A program made the translations under genes and the position numbers. DNA of 14,013 nucleotides from CAYQLT01 sp964418425 (lineage in GTDB: Bacteria; Bacillota; Limnochordia; Limnochordales; Geochordaceae). This document shows positions 1-7,000 of this stretch, one piece after another. Within the stretch, counting starts at the first letter, position 1; each line of letters opens with the position of its first letter. The notes beneath the pieces are model-generated. The model was not told the DNA's origin, searched no databases, and was given only the letters and a program-made list of their open reading frames with translations. The stretch spans positions 1 to 14,013 of the forward strand of contig CAYQLT010000064.1 in assembly GCA_964418425.1 (NCBI GenBank). The letters are read 5' to 3'.

Positions 1-945
1 ATCCCCCAGCTCGTCCCGAAGCGCCGTCAGGTCTTCGCCTTCGATGGCGTGCACCGCCTCGTACGCCTCTTCCAGCAGATAGCGGCGCAGGGACCGGTGG
101 GTCTGCTTACGGTCCCACGGGCATCCCTGGGGGCTGCGCAGGGCCGCCATGATGCGCACCAGCACCCCTGTCAGCTCCCCTGCGCTGGCCAGTTGCTCCT
201 CAGGGGCGGGCGGCACGTACAGCGACGTCTCGTGGTCCCACGGCTGGCCCCGATCCAGCTCGTACACGGCCAGCCACCGTACCTGTGCCCGACGCCCATC
301 CCCCGCCGCGCGCACCCATGCCACCCGGTGTTCGTCGCCGAACGTGTCGCCCAGCGCCGCCTTCACGGCCTGTGCGACCAGGGCCGAGTCCACCTGCAGC
401 ACCAGGTAGCCCCGATGGCGCTCCCACATCCGTGCCGCCGGCGGCGGCAGCTTCTCCGGCGAGCCAGCCCACCGGGCTAGCTCGTGGGCGTCGATGAGGG
501 CCACGCCGGCGGCCAGGGGATCGAGGCCCAGCTCCGCCCACACCGACTCCAGGCTTCCAGGGGACACCACCACTTCCACCCTCACGCCGTCGGATCCGGC
601 CTGGCGGGTCAGGGCCTGGACGCTGGCCTCGGCCACCAACGGATGCCCGGGCACACCATAGACCACCGGGCCGGCGGCACTCATGTCCAGCAACGTCCGG
701 GCCATGGCATCGTAGACTTCCTCGAAGGTGGGGTAGCGCTCGTAGTACTCGTCGAAGGTGGTGAACGAGACGCCCCGAGCCGCCAGTTCGGCCGCCAGCG
801 GGTGATGCCGGGTGCGCAGAACCAACCGGTTCGCCTGCTCCAGGCATCGGGCCGCACGCACGCTCAGCAGCTCCCACGGCCCGGGTCCCAGGCCGACGAC
901 GGTGACCTGCCGCTGCGAGCCCGGCACCAAGCCGCTCAACGCCAT
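1..945 (-). CDS. mazG: YabN-type tetrapyrrole methylase / MazG nucleotide pyrophosphohydrolase fusion (3' end cut by window)
   Basis: The frame is open from an ATG at 945 to the window edge, giving 315 codons without a stop; the C-terminus lies outside. Residues about 14-150 form a SAM-dependent tetrapyrrole-methylase-like domain (VTVVGLGPG near the start, later VVYGVPGHPLVAEA). From about residue 255 a MazG domain begins, with the signature CPWDRKQTH at 275-283 and the metal-binding EExxE motif as EEAYE at 292-296. The YabN family joins these two domains; its MazG part hydrolyses NTPs to NMP and pyrophosphate, and the role of the methylase half is unclear. A purine-rich ribosome-binding site (GGGAGGGGG) lies directly before the ATG. 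In Bacillus yabN sits between spoVB and yabO-yabP, so the location beside the sporulation block is conserved, but here it is divergent from it. Family assignment is secure; the substrate is inferred. Confidence 0.93.
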   Translation of the reverse strand, partial: MALSGLVPGSQRQVTVVGLGPGPWELLSVRAARCLEQANRLVLRTRHHPLAAELAARGVSFTTFDEYYERYPTFEEVYDAMARTLLDMSAAGPVVYGVPGHPLVAEASVQALTRQAGSDGVRVEVVVSPGSLESVWAELGLDPLAAGVALIDAHELARWAGSPEKLPPPAARMWERHRGYLVLQVDSALVAQAVKAALGDTFGDEHRVAWVRAAGDGRRAQVRWLAVYELDRGQPWDHETSLYVPPAPEEQLASAGELTGVLVRIMAALRSPQGCPWDRKQTHRSLRRYLLEEAYEAVHAIEGEDLTALRDELGD

Positions 946-967
946 CCCCCTCCCGCTTGACAGGACG

Positions 968-996
968 ATTCTAGCCACCCGGCCGGACCGACACAA
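968..996 (-). promoter_or_regulatory. Candidate housekeeping promoter for mazG
   Basis: On the minus strand TTGTGT (996-991) and TAGAAT (973-968) are separated by exactly 17 bases. The -10 matches the sigma-A consensus at 5 of 6 positions, the -35 at only 3 of 6. The start of transcription would fall near 961, about 15 bases before the mazG ATG, leaving just enough room for the ribosome-binding site. It is plausible by spacing and position, but unproven. Confidence 0.4.
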
Positions 997-1007
997 GCGC
1001 GGCGCCA

Positions 1008-1031
1008 CGGCCGGGTAAACTACCCGGGCCG
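1008..1031. repeat. Inverted repeat in the mazG-spoIID divergent spacer
   Basis: CCGGGTA (1011-1017) and TACCCGG (1021-1027) are perfect inverted repeats around the 3-base spacer AAC. Allowing a one-base bulge at 1028 adds three more pairs (1008-1010 with 1029-1031). The element lies just upstream of the spoIID ribosome-binding site. It could be an operator for the divergent pair or a hairpin in the spoIID leader; the sequence does not decide between these. Confidence 0.5.
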
Positions 1032-1057
1032 GCGCCCGGTGGGGGAGGGGAGAGGGG

Positions 1058-2041
1058 ATGCCGTCCGTGCGCACGCGTTGGGGGCCGCTGAGCGTGGCGG
1101 CGGTGCTGGCGGTGGCGGCCATCGGGTTCTATCTGGCCGGGTGGCCGGCCCAGCGTAGCTCCCCACCTGCCCAGCCGGGGCGGGTGAGCCGGTTCGACCG
1201 GGAGCCGGAGGTGGAGCTTCTCATCAAGCCCGCCGGCGAGCGGCGGTCGTTGCCCATCGAGGAGTATGTGGCCGGGGTGGTGGCGGGGGAGATGTGGGAG
1301 AACTGGCCGCAAAACGCCTACGCGGCCCAGGCCATCATCGCCCGCACCTTCACCCTGGAACTGATGTCCCGGGGGGTCCTGCGCCAGCGCTACGGGGTGG
1401 ACGTCACCACCGATCCCGAAGAGGCCCAGGCTTACAACCCCGTCCGCATCACCCCCGTCATCCGTCAGGCCGTCGACAGCACCCGCGGGCAGGTCATCAC
1501 CTATGGCGGGCGCTATGCGCGGACATGGTTTCACGCATACAGCGGGGGACAGACCACCACGCCCCAGGAGGGGTTGGGGCTGTCCGGGCAGCCGCCGCCG
1601 TACCTTCGGCCGGTTCGGCTGCCTCCCAACCCGCTGGTGCCGGAAGCGTTTCGCCGCTGGCGGGCGGAGTTCTCCGAACCGGAGATTCGCCAGGCGCTTG
1701 CCCGCGAGGGGATCCGGGTGGGCGAGATCCGGGCCATGCAGGTGGTGGCGAAAGGGCCGACGGGTCGCATCACCGAGGTGGAGGTGCGGGGCAGCCGATC
1801 GACCCGGCGCCTGTCGGGCAACGATCTGCGACTGGCCCTCGGCTCCGAGCGCATGCGTTCCACCCTGGCTCACACCTTTACGTTTTCCCGCGGCCGCCTG
1901 GTGGTGGAAGGCTCGGGTTCGGGGCACGGCGTGGGCCTCAGCCAGTGGGACGCGCTGCTCCTGGCGCGGCAGAACCAAACCCCCCAGCGGATTGTGCAGA
2001 CGTTCTACCCCGGGGTTCGCATCGAGAGGCTGTGGCGGTAG
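1058..2041 (+). CDS. spoIID: SpoIID-type peptidoglycan lytic transglycosylase (stage II sporulation)
   Basis: 327 residues, close to the usual length of SpoIID. Residues about 9-29 form a single hydrophobic N-terminal anchor, so the rest should face outside the cell membrane. The family motif EEYVAGVVAGEM is at 68-79; by analogy with SpoIID its E78 is the probable catalytic glutamate. Later motifs are HAYSGG around 160 and GHGVGLSQWDA near the C-terminus, matching the family's GHGVGMSQYGA pattern. In sporulating Bacillota SpoIID cleaves glycan strands with SpoIIP and SpoIIM to drive engulfment of the forespore, and it is made in the mother cell under sigma-E. The ATG at 1058 is preceded by a long purine run (GGGGGAGGGGAGAGGGG). 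Its position immediately before yabP and yabQ is unusual compared with Bacillus. A SpoIID/LytB-domain paralogue, rather than the engulfment SpoIID itself, is the main alternative. Confidence 0.9.
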   Translation: MPSVRTRWGPLSVAAVLAVAAIGFYLAGWPAQRSSPPAQPGRVSRFDREPEVELLIKPAGERRSLPIEEYVAGVVAGEMWENWPQNAYAAQAIIARTFTLELMSRGVLRQRYGVDVTTDPEEAQAYNPVRITPVIRQAVDSTRGQVITYGGRYARTWFHAYSGGQTTTPQEGLGLSGQPPPYLRPVRLPPNPLVPEAFRRWRAEFSEPEIRQALAREGIRVGEIRAMQVVAKGPTGRITEVEVRGSRSTRRLSGNDLRLALGSERMRSTLAHTFTFSRGRLVVEGSGSGHGVGLSQWDALLLARQNQTPQRIVQTFYPGVRIERLWR

Positions 2042-2119
2042 TCGGGAGGCCGCCGGCGAGAGGGGCCAGCCGCCCGCTTCCCTGAAGGCGACAACCAGGC
2101 GACCGGAGGCTCGTCGCGG

Positions 2120-2140
2120 CATACGCTGGGGTGGGGGTGC
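2120..2140 (+). promoter_or_regulatory. Sigma-E-like -10 box and ribosome-binding block before yabP
   Basis: CATACGCT at 2120-2127 matches the sigma-E -10 consensus CATACAnT at 7 of 8 positions. It is followed at once by GGGGTGGGGGTGC (2128-2140), which ends 6 bases before the GTG of yabP and can pair with the 16S tail if G-U wobble is allowed. No convincing -35 is seen. yabP homologues are sigma-E dependent. The -10 is so close to the start codon that the leader would be very short. Confidence 0.35.
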
Positions 2141-2146
2141 CCGTCC

Positions 2147-2434
2147 GTGGCCACGCAGGGTGCTCTCGACCCGTCCCGGCACCAGCTGCTGCTCAAGGGG
2201 CGCCGGCAGCTGGAGGTGCAGGGCGTGCGAAACGTGCAGAGCTTCGACCCGACGTCGATGCAGCTGGAGACGGATGCCGGCGTGCTGTGGGTTCGGGGGG
2301 AGGAGCTGCACGTGTTGGCTCTGGATGTGGAGAACGGCAGGATGGCCGTCGAGGGGTTCATCCACAGCCTGCAATACGCCCCGGAAGGGGCTGGCCGCCG
2401 GGCCCGAAGCCTGTTGGGCCGCCTGCTCCGCTAG
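2147..2434 (+). CDS. yabP: YabP family sporulation protein
   Basis: 95 residues, the normal size for the family. The protein shows the YabP/YqfC pattern clearly: HQLLLKGRRQLEVQGVRNV, then SFDPTSMQLETDAGVLWVRG, then LALDVENGRMAVEGFIHSLQY, that is, alternating short beta strands ending in the typical 'G-x-I-x-S-L-x-Y' element. A short basic C-terminal tail follows (GRRARSLLGRLLR). YabP acts in the mother cell and is associated with the forespore envelope; its biochemical function is not known. The GTG at 2147 is chosen because it directly follows the G-rich ribosome-binding block and gives a start just before the conserved His. It precedes yabQ by 87 bases, the same order as in Bacillus. The small S4-domain gene yabO (rqcP) that usually lies upstream is missing; the 105 bases between spoIID and yabP are too short for it. 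Confidence 0.92.
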   Translation: MATQGALDPSRHQLLLKGRRQLEVQGVRNVQSFDPTSMQLETDAGVLWVRGEELHVLALDVENGRMAVEGFIHSLQYAPEGAGRRARSLLGRLLR

Positions 2435-2484
2435 AAAGCACGCGTCGGACGGCGGCGCCCGCGGAACCGCCGGCTGCACCGGCC

Positions 2485-2517
2485 CATACCATGGTCTGCG
2501 TTTCGGGGTGGGGGTGC
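2485..2517 (+). promoter_or_regulatory. Sigma-E-like -10 box and ribosome-binding block before yabQ
   Basis: CATACCAT at 2485-2492 matches the sigma-E -10 consensus at 7 of 8 positions. Twelve bases later comes GGGGTGGGGGTGC (2505-2517), identical over all 13 bases to the block before yabP, ending 4 bases before the GTG at 2522. No clear -35 is visible. The recurrence of the same box-plus-block arrangement before both genes makes chance less likely. Confidence 0.35.
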
Positions 2518-2521
2518 AGCC

Positions 2522-2908
2522 GTGGGTTCGGTCTCCTTGCAGCTGGCCTCATTGGGGCTCGTGGCCGGGGTCGGGGCCTTCTTGGGGTTCGTATGGGATC
2601 TGTACCGGGTGCTGAAGACGGCGCTGGGCATCCGCCGCTCCCTGGCCGTCTTCCTGTGCGATCTGGCCTTTTGGATCTCGGCAGGGCTGGCGGTGTTCGT
2701 GCTCCTGCTGCTGGCCAACGGCGCGCAACTGCGGCTTTCGACCGGGATAGGGCTGGCGGCGGGGCTGGCGGTGTACCGCTGGACCGCAAGCCCGGCGGTG
2801 CTGTGGGTTTCGTGGAACCTTGCCTCGCTGGCGGCGGGAGCGGCCCGGGCCTTCATCGCGCTCCTCTGGTGGGTCGCCCGCCGGCCTCGCCCCTGGGGGG
2901 TTCCATGA
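2522..2908 (+). CDS. yabQ: YabQ, multi-pass spore cortex protein
   Basis: 128 residues with about four hydrophobic segments (roughly 5-22, 43-64, 75-90 and 95-118). Family features are GAFLGFVWDLYRVL near the N-terminus, the DLAFWISAGLAVFVLLLLANG stretch in the middle, and the GLAAGLAVYRWTASP element. YabQ lies in the membranes around the forespore and is needed for cortex formation in B. subtilis; it is made in the mother cell. The GTG at 2522 directly follows the ribosome-binding block. The stop TGA (2906-2908) overlaps an ATG at 2905-2907 in the pattern ATGA, showing that another gene, most likely divIC, is translationally coupled and enters the assembly gap. Confidence 0.88.
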   Translation: MGSVSLQLASLGLVAGVGAFLGFVWDLYRVLKTALGIRRSLAVFLCDLAFWISAGLAVFVLLLLANGAQLRLSTGIGLAAGLAVYRWTASPAVLWVSWNLASLAAGAARAFIALLWWVARRPRPWGVP

Positions 2909-2914
2909 AGCGTC
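2905..2914 (+). CDS. Start of a gene cut by the assembly gap (probable true start of divIC)
   Basis: ATG AAG CGT C follows in ATGA overlap with the yabQ stop and then runs into Ns. By gene order this is expected to be divIC. The reading frame after the gap is open right up to the gap edge (3015), with basic residues before the ATG at 3048, so a start at 2905 with an N-terminal extension would fit. As the gap length is nominal, frame continuity cannot be tested. Confidence 0.45.
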
Positions 2915-3014
2915 NNNNNNNNNNNNNNNNNNNNNNNNNNNNNNNNNNNNNNNNNNNNNNNNNNNNNNNNNNNNNNNNNNNNNNNNNNNNNNNNNNNNNN
3001 NNNNNNNNNNNNNN
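2915..3014. other. Assembly gap of 100 Ns
   Basis: Exactly 100 Ns, a conventional placeholder for a scaffold join of unknown length. It falls between yabQ and divIC. Both sides keep the expected gene order and orientation, so the join is credible, but missing sequence of any length cannot be excluded. Confidence 0.97.
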
Positions 3015-3047
3015 GGAGACGGCGGGCGAGGAGCAGGCAGACCGAAG

Positions 3048-3491
3048 ATGGTGCAGGTGCGATGGCGCGGGCGGCAGTACCGCCCGGGGCCCCGTACAGT
3101 TCGCCGGCTGGTGTTTGTGGGGATCTTGATGGCAGTGGCCACCTTTGGCGGCGCGTTGCAGCGGGTGGTCTGGTTTCACCGGCGCGTGGCGACCGTGCAG
3201 GCGGAACTCCAGCTGCAGCGTCAGCGCAACGCCTCCCTGGAGCGTGCCCTGCAGGAGGCGATGGACCCCCGCTCCATCGAGCGCAGGGCGCGCATCACCA
3301 TGGGGCTCGTGAAGCCTGGCGAGCAGGTGTTCGAGCCGGCCATTCCCGTCCCCGACAACGACCCGTACCGGGTGCCTCGCCGTCAGGGGGCTACTGTTCC
3401 ATCTGCTTGGCCAGGAAGCCCGCGGCGGTCTCGGCAAGCTTCATCTCCAGCTCGCCCAACCGACGCTCGGGCTCCCGGGTCCCCAGGATGA
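3048..3491 (+). CDS. divIC: DivIC/FtsB-type cell division protein with an extended C-terminus
   Basis: From the ATG at 3048 there are 147 residues: a basic N-terminus, one membrane span at about 19-43, a coiled-coil segment at about 45-72 rich in Gln and Leu, and the family signature ERRARITMGLVKPGE at 78-92. This is the bitopic layout of DivIC, which works in the DivIB-FtsL-DivIC complex that activates septal wall synthesis. The GAGGAG at 3028-3033 is 14 bases from the ATG, a poor spacing, so the true start may be the ATG at 2905 across the gap. Residues 115-147 are encoded on the strand opposite the last 101 bases of spoVT. This tail is rich in Pro, Ser, Arg and Ala and has no family counterpart; usual DivIC proteins end soon after the PGE motif. 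The loss of the original stop at a rearrangement joint is the likely cause. Confidence 0.85.
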   Translation: MVQVRWRGRQYRPGPRTVRRLVFVGILMAVATFGGALQRVVWFHRRVATVQAELQLQRQRNASLERALQEAMDPRSIERRARITMGLVKPGEQVFEPAIPVPDNDPYRVPRRQGATVPSAWPGSPRRSRQASSPARPTDARAPGSPG

Positions 3492-3948
3492 CGGCGCCGA
3501 TGGGATCGCCTTCGGCGATGATGGGAGCCACCACCATGGAGGCGAAGTCCCACCGCTCCTCTTCCTCGTTGCCCTCCACCGGCGCCGCCGGTTGCCCCGC
3601 CCTGGGGAAGAGCTGGGGCTTGCGCCCTTCCATCACCCGCTCCACGGCGGGGGTGACGGGCTTGTCCATCCACTGCTTCTTAGGGGCCCCGGCCACCGCC
3701 ACCACGGCATCCCGGTCGGTGATGATGGCGACGTGGCCGGTGGTCTCATGCAGGGAATCGGCGTACTCCTGGGCAAACTCCCCAAGCTCGCCGATGGGTG
3801 AATACTTCTTCAGGATGACCTCGCCTTCCCGGTCCACGAAGATCTCCAACGGATCGCCCTCCCGGATGCGAAGGGTCCGCCGGATCTCCTTCGGGATCAC
3901 AACCCGTCCGAGGTCATCGATGCGCCGGACGATACCGGTGGCCTTCAC
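3391..3948 (-). CDS. spoVT: SpoVT, forespore transcriptional regulator (AbrB family)
   Basis: 185 residues, near the 178 of B. subtilis SpoVT. Residues 1-52 are a classic swapped-hairpin AbrB DNA-binding domain (MKATGIVRRIDDLGRVVIPK, then RTLRIREGDPLEIFVD). The remainder is the GAF-like sensory domain, with an inserted acidic loop around 125-133 (EGNEEEERWD). SpoVT tunes the sigma-G regulon in the forespore. The GTG at 3948 is supported by GGAGGGG six bases upstream. The gene is downstream of mfd, as in Bacillus. Its last 101 bases overlap, tail to tail, the coding frame of divIC. The expected next gene, spoVB, is not here. Confidence 0.95.
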   Translation of the reverse strand: MKATGIVRRIDDLGRVVIPKEIRRTLRIREGDPLEIFVDREGEVILKKYSPIGELGEFAQEYADSLHETTGHVAIITDRDAVVAVAGAPKKQWMDKPVTPAVERVMEGRKPQLFPRAGQPAAPVEGNEEEERWDFASMVVAPIIAEGDPIGAVILGTREPERRLGELEMKLAETAAGFLAKQMEQ

Positions 3949-4033
3949 CTAGCACCCCTCCATATCGTGCGCCCACGTGCCAACCGCCCGCCGGCTGCGC
4001 CGCCAGCGCCTGCCCGCCTTTGTCCGGTTCCCC

Positions 4034-4055
4034 GGCGGGTAGTATACAGCCCGCC
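4034..4055. promoter_or_regulatory. Nested dyad between mfd and spoVT
   Basis: GGCGGG (4034-4039) and CCCGCC (4050-4055) are perfect inverted arms, and the palindrome GTATAC (4042-4047) sits exactly at the same centre, 4044.5. Only the two bases between each arm and the core break the symmetry. On the minus strand the core contains TATACT, a 5-of-6 sigma-A -10, but no good -35 lies 16-18 bases before it. It may be an operator for spoVT or a weak mfd terminator lacking a U-tract. Confidence 0.4.
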
Positions 4056-4063
4056 TCAGGGCA

Positions 4064-7000
4064 CTATACGGTGGCTCCTGCCGGGCGGCCAATTCCTGCC
4101 GCTCCGACGGCTGCCGAGGGGGCGGAGCGCGATGGGCACCCACCCGCTCCAGGGCCGTCGTGACCGGAGGGCGCGGGCTTTGCCGTCTCCGAAACCGCCT
4201 CTGCCAGCCGCCCCACCAGGTCCTCCAGCAGTGCCAGAAGCTCCTGGTCGGACATTCCCGAACGCCGAACCCAAAGGGTGTCCACCTGCGAGGCGGGACG
4301 ATAGCCGACCCGTAGACGAAAAGGCGCGACCGCTCGGGCGACCCGATCGGCTGGAAGGCGCAGGCCTTCCCACGTCTTGAGGGTGACCTCGTCCCGCCGT
4401 GCGGAAATGGCCCCGATGCCCGCCTGCCGGGCCCGCAGGCGGATGCGGGCCACCGCCAGCAGGTTGCGCACCGCGCCCGGGGGATCGCCGAAGCGGTCGT
4501 CCAGCTCGTTGCGGATCTCGTCGAGTTGTTGTAGGGAGGCGGCCTGTGCGATGCGCTTGTAAAACTCCACCTTCTGGCCCGAGTCGGGGACGTAGCCGTC
4601 AGGCAGGTAAGCATCCACTGCCAGATCCAGGGACGGCTCGGGCGGCGTCTGCAGCTGCTCGCCCTTGAGCTCCCGTACGGCCTCCTCCAGCAGCCGGCAG
4701 TAAAGCTCGAACCCGACCGCCGCGATGTGGCCGTGCTGTTCGGGGCCCAGGATGTTGCCTGCGCCCCGGATCTCCAGGTCCCGCAGAGCGATCTTGAAGC
4801 CCGACCCCAGCTCCGTAAACTCCCGGATGGCGGCCAGGCGCCGCTCGGCGTCCTCGGTGAGCACCTTCTCCTTTCGGAACGTGAAGTACGCGTACGCGAC
4901 CCGGTTGGAGCGGCCCACCCGCCCGCGCAGCTGGTAGAGCTGCGCGAGCCCCATGCGGTCCGCGTCGTACACGACCAGGGTGTTGACGTTCGCGATGTCC
5001 ATGCCCGTCTCGATGATGCTCGTGCACACGAGAACGTCGTACTCGTGGCGCAAGAAATCCAGCATGACCTGCTCCAGCCGAGCCTCTTCCATCTGCCCGT
5101 GGGCCACGGCGATGCGGGCCCGCGGCACCAGCTGGTGGATATGGGCGGCCATCCGGTCGATGGCCTGGACCCGGTTGTACACAAAGTAGACCTGGCCGCC
5201 GCGAGCCAGCTCCCGCTCGATGGCGTCGCGCACCAGCTCGTCGTGGTACTCCACCACATACGTTCGGACGGGCAGCCGACCTTCGGGGGGCGTCTCGATG
5301 ACGCTCATGTCGCGAACCCCGCTCAGGGCCATGTGCAGGGTTCGGGGGATGGGCGTCGCCGTCATGGTCAGCACGTCCACCGTCCGGCGCAGTTCCTTGA
5401 GGCGCTCCTTCTGCGCCACCCCGAAGCGTTGCTCTTCATCTACCACTACCAGGCCCAGGTCGGAGAACTCCACGTCCCGGGAGAGAAGCCGGTGCGTACC
5501 AATGACGATGTCCACACTGCCCCTCTTGAGCCCCTGCAAGACCGCCTGCTGCTCCGCCGGAGACTGAAAGCGGGATAGCATGGCGATGCGAACCGGATAC
5601 CCTTCGAAGCGCTCCGTGAAGGTGCGGTGGTGCTGCTGAGCCAGGATGGTGGTGGGCACCAGCACGGCCACCTGCTTGCCCTGCATGACAGCCTTGAAGG
5701 CGGCTCGCATGGCCACCTCGGTCTTGCCGTATCCCACGTCGCCGCACAGGAGGCGGTCCATGGGCCGGGGCCGTTCCATGTCGGCCTTGACTTCTTGGGA
5801 GGCCCGGAGCTGATCGGGCGTCTCCTCGTACGGGAAGGCCTCCTCGAATTCCCTCTGCCAGGGGGTGTCCGGGCCGAAGGGCGTCCCCGGGCGGGCCTGG
5901 CGTTCGGCGTACAGCTTGAGCAGCCCTTCGGCCATCTCCTGAACCGACTCTCGCACCCGCTTCTTGATGCGGGCCCACTCGGTCCCGCCCAGGCGGTTAA
6001 GACGGGGCGGAGCATCCTCGGAGCCGATGTATTTCTGCAGGAGCTGCACCTGGTCGGTGGGCACGTAGAGCCGATCCTCGCCGGCGTAGCGCACCACCAG
6101 GTAGTCGCGGCGCACGCCGCCGACCTCCATGGTTCGGATGCCTTCGTAGCGGCCGATTCCGTGGTTGACATGGACGACGTAATCGCCCTCGCGCAGTTCC
6201 AGGTAGTCCCCCAGGCGGACGCCACCGCCCTCGTAGGGCGGCCTCGGGCGGCGGGGGCGGCGCTCCCGGCCGTAAACTTCCGCGTCGGTGAGAACCAAAA
6301 GCCGCAACTCCGGCAACTCGAAGCCCGATTCCAGCGGGGAGGCAACCACCACCACGTGCCCGGGCTTCAGCTCGCCGTCGAGGTCACCGGCGCGCAGGGC
6401 AACCACACCCTCGTCCCGGAGAAGCTCCACAGCCCGCTCGGCCCGGCTGGGGGTGGAAAGGGCCAAAAGCACCCGGAAGCGCTCGTGCTGGCGGCGGCGC
6501 AGCTCGCTCGCCAGAAGTTCCCAATTCCCATGAAACGGCTCGGCCGGCCGGCTGGCCACCGAATGCACCGCTGCCGGCTCCAGCTCTTGCAGCCGGCGAG
6601 GCAGCAGCGAAAGGGCCAGCAGCAGGTGGCGGCGGGCGGAGGCGACAAGGTCGTCCCACCATCCGAAGCAGCTGGCCTCCACGGGCAGGACGCGGCCCCG
6701 CTCCAGAAGGCCCTTGAAGGTTTCGGCGAACTCCGACTCCGCATGGCCCATCCGCTCGCGCAGGCGGGCCGGTTCGTCGAGAACCACGAGGCCCCCGGCC
6801 AGGTAGTCGGGCAACAGGGGGAGGTCCGTGTAAAACAGAGGCTTGTACTGCTCCAGCCCTTCCACGTACCCGTGCTCGGCCAGTCGCTCCAGTTGTCCCT
6901 CCACCCGCTCCTCCAATCGCCGGGCCGCGTCCGCCTGCCCGGCTGCCCGTAAGCGCCGAGCCTGCCGGGCTGCCTCCTCGGCGATGGCCGCCCGCCCCCG

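Noticed and set aside
971..2479. 502-codon minus-strand open frame opposite spoIID and yabP
   Set aside because: Its product is rich in Pro, Arg, Gly and His without any family pattern, and it is antisense to two clearly recognised genes. High GC content makes such long chance frames common.
1503..2615. 370-codon plus-strand open frame across spoIID and yabP
   Set aside because: Arg/Trp/Cys-rich shadow frame that overlaps two well-supported genes and their spacer.
5627..6952. 441-codon plus-strand open frame inside mfd
   Set aside because: Antisense to the conserved Mfd motor and RNA-polymerase-binding regions; no recognisable motif of its own.
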